Source: Melampsora larici-populina 98AG31 (Eukaryota > Basidiomycota > Pucciniomycetes > Pucciniales > Melampsoraceae). From it: a stretch of 64,000 nt of DNA. Positions 56,765 to 64,000 of the stretch are shown in pieces. Made by a program: the position numbers and the translations under genes. The stretch spans positions 271,322 to 335,321 of the forward strand of contig NW_006768814.1 in the NCBI RefSeq assembly GCF_000204055.1. The letters run 5' to 3'. Every line of letters begins with the position of its first letter. The stretch's first letter is position 1. The notes under the pieces were generated by a model that saw nothing but the letters and a program-made list of their open reading frames with translations, was not told the DNA's origin and ran no database searches.

Positions 56765-58558
56765 TTACAAAACTTGTTTCACAACTAACCTCAAGTCAGC
56801 AGGCATGTCGATCACCACTCGATTGGCAACATCACGATTATCTTTTCCTCTGGACAGTTTGTCTGCCAGGTTGTCGTCAGTAGCTACTCTCTCGGCTACA
56901 ATATCACAGTGTAGGTCGTATAACAAACGTTGGATGGCCTTCCATTCCTCGTTGACGGCGCGGTCTCCGGATTTCCTCCTTTCGACTGCAGCCTCAGAAG
57001 TTGTGTTATCCGTAAGTACTTTGAAGGTCTTCCCTCCAACGTCCTGCAGTTTGCTGATCATGATCATTCCTAATCTGATCGCCACAGTTTCAGCCCAGGC
57101 AATGTTCCTTCTCCCTCGTGGTGTTTTGATCTCATTCCATCCTTCCACTAGCGCGAATTCAGCCCATCTATCGCCAATCAGGACTCCTATGCCTTTCATC
57201 GACGCGTCACCCACCCATTCCACATCAACTGGGTTTTCATCTGGGATTATTCGCCTGGCTACGAAAGCTTTCAACACTGCTTGCCATTCTAGAAGTTCCT
57301 CCCTGACGTCTCTTGGGATCTTACGTGTAGCCGCCGGAACCTTCCATTCAGCCTCCCAACGATGAAGGCTTGGCATATAGCATTTCAGATTTGGTACTAT
57401 GTATGTCGTGTGCACTAATCGACCGATGAGCTTCTCCGCTCTCTTGAGATTGAAAGATGCACCTGGGGCTAAGAATTCGTCTACTTCTTTCTTTCGTTCT
57501 TCAAACTTCACTTCAGGGAGACGGACTGTTCTTTCCACAACATTCCACACGAATCCTATATAGCGCTGCTCGTCTGCGAACTCGTGGACTTTTTCCGAGT
57601 TTGATGCGACACCCATTTCGGTGCTCAGGGCTACTATGTCTTCTATTGTTGTAGGATTATTGGCGTCTTTTATCAGCAAGTTGTCGTCAACCCATCGAAA
57701 CTCCGCCTCAAGATCGAAAACCTTGATCATAATGGCTCTCCAAAGGTTTGCCGGTCTGCCAAATACGCCACACCCGGCTACTCCTCCGAACTGGATACGT
57801 GTATCTACCCACATCTGGTTAAGTAAGTCCATTATCATCAAGAACCTCCATTGTGAGATCAGAATCGCGATCTGACGGTAAGCTTTTGCCCAATCATAGA
57901 TGGCAGCTTGCAGTTTTCTTTTGTTGTTCTTGAAGAAATTAATGACCACCCGGAAATCATCCCAGCTTGTTTCGAATTCTTTCTTATTGACAAAACTATT
58001 AACCGACGGAGTGTCTGGGTCGTTATGTGGGAAAGATAGGTCGTTGATGACCCTGAAGGAGCCATCACCGTTTACTACACTCCCCATAGGGCTTGACCAA
58101 AAGAACCCAATCTTCGCGAATACTTCTTCATGCGTAAACGGTCCAAAAATGCGACCTTCCCGCTTTTCTTTCATCAAAGTGTTGAAGATCTTTTCTGCTG
58201 CCATCCGAGCTGAATCGTGATTTTTGGGTGTGTACCAACGTCTTGCTCCCAGGGTATGGTTTGGGATACCTTGATGAAAGCCGTTCTCAATTCCGGTTAG
58301 TACTTCTTCGGCGTCTCCTTTAATCTTACATTCTTTGACTAATCTTTTCCACACTGGTATATTCAATTCACAGTCTACAAAGTCTTTTGGCCACCTCTCA
58401 CTAAAATTCCGTCCCGAGTTTTTATACGGGATCAAACGTGGCACGCTTCTACCCATAGGGTCAGGAATCTCCCACACATGGTCGTCACCAGTTACATGCT
58501 TCGCTCTACGTTCATCATCGCTACTGCGATGGCACCAAGACAAAGGAGATTCAGGCAT
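56765..58558 (-). CDS. Reverse transcriptase / RNase H of the YR retroelement
   Basis: A 597-residue intact frame. The fingers carry GSFRVINDLSFP. Palm motif A is YDWAKAYRQI and motif C is FRWVDDNLLI, a VDD catalytic triad. The thumb and connection follow (KKEVDEFLAPGASFN, LVHTTYIVPNLKCY). RNase H residues are visible as Asp in WVGDAS, Glu in AWAETVAI, Asp in VLTDNTTSE and Asp in DDNLADKLSRG. The frame lies 182 bp upstream of the recombinase gene. Broken relatives of its N-terminal and thumb parts are at 31270-31720 and 34030-34190. Confidence 0.9.
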   Translation of the reverse strand: MPESPLSWCHRSSDDERRAKHVTGDDHVWEIPDPMGRSVPRLIPYKNSGRNFSERWPKDFVDCELNIPVWKRLVKECKIKGDAEEVLTGIENGFHQGIPNHTLGARRWYTPKNHDSARMAAEKIFNTLMKEKREGRIFGPFTHEEVFAKIGFFWSSPMGSVVNGDGSFRVINDLSFPHNDPDTPSVNSFVNKKEFETSWDDFRVVINFFKNNKRKLQAAIYDWAKAYRQIAILISQWRFLMIMDLLNQMWVDTRIQFGGVAGCGVFGRPANLWRAIMIKVFDLEAEFRWVDDNLLIKDANNPTTIEDIVALSTEMGVASNSEKVHEFADEQRYIGFVWNVVERTVRLPEVKFEERKKEVDEFLAPGASFNLKRAEKLIGRLVHTTYIVPNLKCYMPSLHRWEAEWKVPAATRKIPRDVREELLEWQAVLKAFVARRIIPDENPVDVEWVGDASMKGIGVLIGDRWAEFALVEGWNEIKTPRGRRNIAWAETVAIRLGMIMISKLQDVGGKTFKVLTDNTTSEAAVERRKSGDRAVNEEWKAIQRLLYDLHCDIVAERVATDDNLADKLSRGKDNRDVANRVVIDMPADLRLVVKQVL

Positions 58559-59137
58559 AAGTGGGACGATTCAGTGGAAACCATATATTGATTTCGCATC
58601 TTAGTAGGTAGAAACATGGGATCATGGGCGATATCGACAAGCCGTGAATATGGGTGACCCCGTCTCATACACTGGATCTCTTCCAGGAGGACAGATAAGA
58701 GAAGATACAAATGGTAACTGAGTGGGGATGGGGAGTGCGTTCCGCTCTAAGCGAGTACGTCACATTTCGTCTCCTATTCTTTTCTTTAGGGTATGCACAG
58801 CCAAGAAGAAAACAGCTAGGAATTTTTTGTAAGGACGAGACAAAGTCCTGATGGCTTACTTTGCCTTTCCGTTAATTCCATACTTAGAGTCAAATTCGCG
58901 CTCATCGCCACGGCGGTCATCACGTCTGTCACTTCTACGCCAAGGTCCGTTCCCTTCACCTCTCCTGGAGTCGAACCGATCTGCGCTACGACGTCCTGGG
59001 GGGCTGCCGTCGCGACCTCCTCGGTGGCCACCACTACCTCCACGACCTCGTCTCCGGGAGGAACCACCCTGCCCGTAACCACCACGATCATCTCCCGTGT
59101 TAAAACCATAGCTGCCTGGACCATCATAAGCAGGTTG

Positions 59138-59952
59138 CACTACACAAAATGTCATCTTTACCGGGCGGTAAAGAAAACTACTGACATAGAAAAGTCCTGA
59201 GGCAACAGGAAGAGAGCTAAAACTCTGAAAAAATATGCACCTTGTTCCTAGATGTTGGGGCGTCATGACAAGTATTTTTTTGTATTTTACACACAGATAT
59301 TGGTTAATTTACTAACAATAAAGGCTGAGAATCATCAAAAACCCACCTGTAACAATACCTGAAATTTGGCCCTTGACTTTGAAGACAGGATTTTGGAATC
59401 TTCAAACATCAATAACTTCTGCAGTTCTGAATCAAATCACTCGATTTGAAGTGCATTAAAAAGGTGAGCCTTTCCTCTACATTTTTCATTGAGACATCAC
59501 ATCTGTAGCTGGTCTAAAAAGGATCCTACAGAGCTATTCATGCAGAACTGTTTGAACATATGTAGAGTGTTTAAATGACTAGATAGCACCTTACTAACAT
59601 TATGAAGGTGAAGGAGAATAGTTCAGCTTTTTAATGAACCAAACATCGAGTTATTTGGAGCAGAATTGCAAAAGTTACTGAAGTTTTTAGACCACAAAAT
59701 ATTGTCTTCATACTCATGACCCAAATTTCAGGTATTGTTACATGTGAGTTTTTGATGATTTTCAGTGTTTATTGTTAGTACATAAACCAATATCTGCGTG
59801 TAAAATACAAAAAAATACTCATCATGACGCCCCAACATCTAGGAACAAGGTGCATATTTTTTCAGATTTTTAGCTCTCTTCCTGTTGCCTCAGGACTTTT
59901 CTATGTCAGTAGTTTTCTTTACCGCCCGGTAAAGATTACATTTGGTGTAGTG
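59138..59952. mobile_element. 815-bp CACTA-type MITE with ~230-bp TIRs inside gag
   Basis: The ends CACTACACAAAATGTCAT and its inverse, ending GGTGTAGTG, have the CACTA terminus. TTG is duplicated at 59135-59137 and 59953-59955. The arms are about 230 bp, similar but no longer identical, and contain CTTTACCGGGCGGTAAAG, itself a palindrome. The centre is AT-rich and non-coding. Frames that run into the arms on either side are coding only beyond the insertion. It is a different family from the 143-bp element at 37362, although both begin CACTAC. Confidence 0.9.
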
Positions 59953-60686
59953 TTGGCTGTTCGCGTGATTCCAGGATCTTGCATTTGGTTTGCTGTGGTT
60001 AGGTGGGTGAGTTGCAAAGTGGTTGCTGTGGCTACTCCAGTTGGAGTTACTGCTGGAGTCGTACGAGTTGGAGTAGTTGTTACAGACTTCACCGGAGATG
60101 GGGTTGATGTGCTGCTTGGCCTGACCGTTTGCGTATGGGTTCACATCAGCGAACTCTTGCCGGAAATCGTGAAGACGTTCAGAGTCGAGGAGAGCATTGC
60201 GTTCCAATGTCTCATCCCTGACAGCTGGGTTGGTGAGGTCACCGTTGGCATTTCGGAAGGTCAATACCGTGGTTCGGAGCGCAAGGTCGTATCGAAATGC
60301 CATGGGCCAGCATAAGCGTTGCCGTTGGATGGCAAAAACGTTTTCTTTGTGAATCATCATTTTGTCGGCGAGACCGTTGTGGCCATAGTGGCGTAGGTAG
60401 GTAACATAAAGGTCAAAAGACATGACCCACTTGCCGAAACTCATCCTCCATTCACTCGGGACGCTCAGGCCAACGTAGTTATCATCAAGCTTCTCCTTGG
60501 TCGTCTTGGTCCTGGCAGTCTGGCGTAGGAGGTCTTGCTGAAGCCACAATGGGTTGAAGATAGACAAAGGTACGTAACCCTCGAGGGATTTCATCTTGTC
60601 GTCAAAGTACTTTGATAGCTTTGTCAAACCAACCGTTTCGATTCCTTTCTCACCAACTTCAGGTTTGGACTTCTTCGCGGCAGCAC

Positions 60687-61049
60687 CAACACCAGAACCG
60701 CTCCGATACGCTATGGATTTCAACCCATTTTGGTATTGGAGCAGAGTAACCGCTATGAGATCACCGATACTTGACCAATATTTTTTTTTAAAAAAATATC
60801 ACAAGGTATCGGAGCGGAAGGTATTTTACCGCTCCGATACCGCTATATATCGCTGCTATAAGGGCTAAAAGGCATATTGAAGTGCCCTCAGACCCTTCCC
60901 ATATCGGAGCGGTCAGACCGCTAATGGTTTTCTCGCCTTGGGATGGCGGAGCGGAGCCACCGCTACGTATAGTGGTCAATATAGCGGTGTAAAAACCGCT
61001 CCAATACCGCTCCGATACCGCTATATGTTGCGGAGCGGTTCTGGTATTG
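60687..61049. mobile_element. hAT-like MITE, 8-bp target duplication, inside gag
   Basis: The ends CAACACCAGAACCGCTCCG and CGGAGCGGTTCTGGTATTG are inverted repeats. GCAGCACC is present on both sides (60680-60687 and 61050-61057), an 8-bp duplication typical of hAT elements; the first base of the element and the last of the left copy cannot be told apart. The interior has many ACCGCTCCGATACCGCTAT-type subterminal repeats in both orientations. No coding capacity. Confidence 0.82.
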
Positions 61050-61995
61050 GCAGCACCCTCATCGTCCGAATCCTTAGTCAAGTCGACTTGCTTGGTAGGC
61101 TTGCTTTTAGGGGTCCTCGCGGCGGAACTACCCGGTGCGATAGTGGGCGCTGCCAGAGTAGTCGCAGGGGTGGCGTTGTTACGAGCGTTGAGAGCCGTCG
61201 TAAGTCCTTGAAGAGCCGTTGTAGAAGGGTTTGGGTTATTGACGACTGTCAAGCCTTTTGCCACCAACCAGGAGTGGAAACCCCGTGGTGGGCTCTTGTC
61301 GGCAGCTGTGACCGTGGCTCGACGGGTGGGCAAGCGTACTGTGTTCCAGAGAAAGATGACAAAAACGGTCGCAGGTTAGGATCCTCTTCCATTCGTAAAC
61401 GCTCAATTCGAGGCTTCACGCAGTACGTGGCAACACATATTATGTGGCATCGCTGAATGCGGCAACACGCTCTGGTGGAAGTCTCTTAAAAGGACTTTGG
61501 CTTACACAATGCTCCATTAGACACTTCGTCTCGAGAAACCAACCCCTCAGCGGCGGGGGTTCTCGTGGAGGTGTGTATCACTGAGGTACCGACGCCTCCT
61601 TGGGCAATAGCATTCATCGATGCGCTATCTTGCGTTGGCGCAGCTGTCCGGTTACCAGCAGGTGTGCTTGTCAAAGTCTGGTCGGGGACTGTCAGGGTGA
61701 CTACTGGCGTTGATGGCGTGTTTGTGCCGGTCCGTGTAGGTCCTTCAACGTTACGACGTCCTCGGCCGCGTCCTCTTCCCCTCTGGATCGTTGCCATCGA
61801 GCTAGGTGTGATCACTTCGGAATCTGGGGGAGGCACGGAGCCTCCTCTCAATCGACTACTCGATCTTCTCATCATCGCGTGAAAGGTCTCGGTGTTTGTT
61901 GGTGTGTTGTTGTTTGTAGGAGTACCTTCAGTAATAGGATTAGGTGTACCTTCGCTAGGAGGGATCCCTGCTTGTGGGTTGTTGTCGGTCGACAT

Positions 61996-62360
61996 CTTGC
62001 CTTGTAGCTAGCGTTATAGATATCCACTCCCCACTTGAAAGCGAAAAAAGAAAAGAAGATAGATCTCTATGGTAGAGAACGTGAGAGAGATGAGTGATGA
62101 TGAGAGCTTCAGATTCGGGCGCGGGATAATTCCGTAGTAGGAATATTTCCGCGGATGGGAGGAAGAGGAAAAAATTTTTTGCAGGAAAATTTCTGCAACA
62201 TTTTTCTATGTGCATCGAGAGAAAAGTTGCCCCGGTGCCCGGGCACTTTCTTTCCACCCATTTCCCGACATCTACCCGTCTCGTGGAAAAAGATGGTACC
62301 GTCGTGCCTTTGGGTACCCTCAATCATTAAAGGAGTTTGGAATGAGGTGGACGCGAGGTT
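61996..62360. other. 5' region of the YR retroelement, next to a gypsy LTR
   Basis: Mixed-composition sequence upstream of gag with no gene. It ends at the 3' LTR of the gypsy element, which was probably inserted into or beside the 5' end of the YR element. Confidence 0.4.
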
Positions 62361-63034
62361 TGTAACTGTGAGCAATTTAAGCTAATAGTTGATTAATTTG
62401 ATTGAATAAAAGATAGAGCGAAAAGAACAAATCATAAGAAAAACAAGCTGGGTTTTATACCCTTAAACAACCAACTCAAACACGTACAACTTGAGCAATT
62501 TTACAATAATATCATATTCACGTAATTGTGGAATTCCGGTGGCACATTCTAGAATATTACTAATGCCGAGCCCAACGCTCCTTTCGTCTAAGAGTCATCC
62601 CATAACAGCCTTATGTAATCCCTCCATTCATCAGTATACTTCCCAGACCGCCAGAGTAACATTCCCCACATGTTGTCCGGTTAGGTTTTAGATGTTATGT
62701 CACTCGAGGAGGGTTCCCAATCCTTCTCGAGAGCCAAGAACTGGGATAGCCTACTTCTTTCAGGAGTTCATAACATAATTCGTTAATTCACGATCTCTTC
62801 GCACGAGTATCATGACTTTATATAATTATGTTATCACGTAAAAAGAATATAAGAAGAATATAGGCGAGAGACATATAAAATATGTAATTAATAAAAGAAG
62901 ATAAATTTAAAACTAAAAGAAAGAGAAATAAAATAATGAACTGAGAGAAATAATTGATCTTCAAAACTAAATAGTTATCTCATCCTGTTCAGCCAGGAGA
63001 CAAGTTGTCTAGGCAACTTATGCCCTGGCTGACA
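62361..63034 (-). repeat. 3' LTR of the Ty3/gypsy element (674 bp, inferred)
   Basis: Read on the minus strand it begins TGTCAGCCAGGGC directly after a short purine run (GAGGGAG) and ends ...CACAGTTACA, so it has TG...CA ends. A TATA-like GTATAAAACC lies at 62460-62451, giving a U3/R boundary near the middle. The partner 5' LTR is outside the window, so neither LTR identity nor target duplication can be tested. Confidence 0.6.
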
Positions 63035-63072
63035 CTCCCTCAGACGGAAAAAACAAAAAAATAATGCCAATG

Positions 63073-64000
63073 TCATTTTTTAACATTCCTTTCTTCCCGA
63101 GCCTCCTTACGAAATCTCCTCAGTAGAGCGGTTCCATTAGGAATTTCGTTCTCATGGACCCATCTTGCCAAGTCCGGTGACCGGTTTTTGAAAGAGACTA
63201 AAAATTGTCGAACTTTCTTGTTACCTTTAGTCACTACTCGCTGTTGCAATACCCGTTGTATAACACCTTCCTCCTCTGTTAATTCCGGAGTCGCTTTTGT
63301 ATTTACGGTCCTCTTCGGGAATTTGTCAGAATCAGAAGATATATACATCTTCATTAGTGAAACTGGAAACACTGGGTGTCTGCGAGAGTAGGCGCCTTGT
63401 AAGTCCAACTCCGCCGCATTATTTCCAACCATCTTGACGACCGTAAATGGACCTATAAACGGGTCTTTCAATTTAGGGTTGCCATTCAAGTTATTGAAAT
63501 GTACCGTCGATAATAACACTTGATCTCCTGCTTTAAATGGAGGAGTGATATGTATCTTATCCCAACACTGTTTTTCATACAAGAAAGCTTTTGTAATACA
63601 ATCGGCCGCGTGTGCCCTTGCAAGTTCTTGCATGTGTGAAAAATTCCCCGCCAATGGGTGAACATCCAGCTTTCCTAACCTTTTATTAGTTAGCATGCGT
63701 GGGTTCTGAGGAATATAACCTTGCTCCAATTCGAACGGAGTTCTACCTGTACTAGCATGAACACTGCTGTTATAGGCGAACTCCAATCCTGGTAAGAGGG
63801 ATACCCAGTCATGCGTACATCCCTCGCTGTCCTTATACAGGAGGCCAAATGCGCAATACCGTTGTATCAGGTCTTCCATCGTTTGAATAGTCCTCTCAGC
63901 AAGCCCATCCGTTTGCGGATGGTGTGCCGTTGACAACTTAAGTTCACAACCGGCTATCCTCATCAGGGACGTCCAAAATTCCGATGTGAACTTGTGAACT
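63073..64000 (-). CDS. Ty3/gypsy chromovirus polyprotein, integrase C-terminal end (partial)
   Basis: A minus-strand frame runs off the window at 64000 and stops at 63073. It begins in the integrase core with the catalytic Glu in HHPQTDGLAERTIQTMEDLI. It continues through FAYNSSVHASTGRTPFELEQG and a GPY/F-type module (DPFIGPFTVVKMVGNNAAELDL, HPVFPVSLMKMY). A chromodomain-like end follows (VIQRVLQQRVVTKGNKKVRQ, FKNRSPDLARWVHENEIPN). These define a chromovirus. No stop or frameshift is seen in this part. The LTR follows 38 bp downstream. Confidence 0.9.
   Translation of the reverse strand, partial: VHKFTSEFWTSLMRIAGCELKLSTAHHPQTDGLAERTIQTMEDLIQRYCAFGLLYKDSEGCTHDWVSLLPGLEFAYNSSVHASTGRTPFELEQGYIPQNPRMLTNKRLGKLDVHPLAGNFSHMQELARAHAADCITKAFLYEKQCWDKIHITPPFKAGDQVLLSTVHFNNLNGNPKLKDPFIGPFTVVKMVGNNAAELDLQGAYSRRHPVFPVSLMKMYISSDSDKFPKRTVNTKATPELTEEEGVIQRVLQQRVVTKGNKKVRQFLVSFKNRSPDLARWVHENEIPNGTALLRRFRKEAREERNVKK

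Larger units (their letters stand above)
58856..61995 (-). pseudogene. Gag-like gene of the YR retroelement, split by two MITEs
   Basis: Minus-strand coding pieces: 61995-61506, then an intron (61505-61339, GTAAGC...ACACAG), 61338 to the hAT-like insertion, from it to 59953, and 59134 to the stop at 58856. Removing each MITE plus one target copy (370 and 818 bases) leaves the pieces in one frame. The first part is Thr/Pro/Ser-rich with an RGRGRGRGRR box. The middle part carries the blocks shared with the second gag at 31848-33850 (YFDDKMKSLE, FRYDLALRTTVL, NPISGEVC). The end is a strongly basic Arg/Gly/Asp region, probably nucleic-acid binding. As it stands the gene cannot make a full-length product. 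Confidence 0.82.
55100..62100 (-). mobile_element. DIRS/Ngaro-like tyrosine-recombinase retrotransposon (approximate bounds)
   Basis: In minus-strand order the element has gag (61995-58856), reverse transcriptase plus RNase H (58558-56765) and tyrosine recombinase (56582-55539). Gag, RT-RH, YR, with no aspartic protease or DDE integrase, defines the YR-retroelement order. RT-RH and YR frames are intact. Gag carries two later insertions. The termini were not resolved, so DIRS (inverted) and Ngaro/PAT (split direct) repeat types cannot be told apart here. The bounds are estimates. Confidence 0.82.

Noticed and set aside
56760..58604. Several plus-strand frames of 60-200 codons
   Set aside because: They are antisense to the intact RT-RNaseH frame, which carries all catalytic motifs on the minus strand.
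59824..60315. Plus-strand frame beginning in the CACTA arm
   Set aside because: It starts in the MITE arm and continues antisense to gag; the same start on the other arm runs the opposite way.

Overview
Organism. The window is nuclear DNA of a filamentous basidiomycete, most likely a rust fungus (Pucciniales). Housekeeping genes are split by short GT-AG introns, intergenic space is wide and AT-rich, transposons from at least five groups are nested in each other, and paired secreted-protein genes with no recognisable domain sit in repeat-rich sequence. The rust assignment is inference from this style; a genus such as Melampsora or Puccinia cannot be proven from the window alone.

Layout. 1-875 is the 3' end of an unrecognised low-complexity gene. 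1.9-6.3 kb holds a head-to-tail pair of paralogous three-exon genes with signal-peptide-like N termini (effector-like). 7.4-8.7 kb is a complete ALKBH6-type dioxygenase gene. The 3' ends of the second effector-like gene and of ALKBH6 are repeated in inverted orientation at 8.7-15.1 kb. This second arm is split by a 4.2-kb PIF/Harbinger-type transposon with a MITE directly beside it. 15.4-18.1 kb holds RidA, an R3H-domain protein and a tRNA-Val. 20.0-22.5 kb encodes an 812-residue putative secreted protein with basic nuclear-signal-like clusters and DLN-x-P motifs at its C terminus. 25.3-30.7 kb is a conserved block: PIG-M/Gpi14, a membrane coiled-coil protein, tRNA-Ala and Gemin2.

31.3-44.5 kb is mainly mobile DNA: remnants of a tyrosine-recombinase (YR) retroelement, foldback elements, a tRNA-Ala gene broken by a perfect-TIR CACTA MITE, and a second Harbinger element (40.4-44.5 kb) that contains a 100-N assembly gap. 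46.0-50.9 kb holds the U2 snRNA gene, a tail-anchored inositol-polyphosphate 5-phosphatase (INP54-like) and S-adenosylmethionine synthetase. 52.6-54.9 kb is a decayed CACTA Tnp2-type transposase gene. 55.5-62.0 kb is a DIRS/Ngaro-like YR retroelement with order gag, RT-RNaseH, tyrosine recombinase, all on the minus strand. Its gag is interrupted by a CACTA MITE and a hAT-like MITE. The window ends in a Ty3/gypsy chromovirus, 3' LTR and integrase end.

How it fits together. The conserved genes form islands (RNA modification and splicing: ALKBH6, Gemin2, U2; GPI and inositol lipid metabolism: PIG-M, 5-phosphatase; metabolism: RidA, SAM synthetase). They are separated by transposon-rich stretches that also carry the lineage-specific secreted-protein genes. 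Target-site duplications and restored reading frames allow several insertion events to be read directly. Exon boundaries were placed by hand from GT-AG sites, frame continuity and family conservation. Nothing was checked against a database or transcripts.
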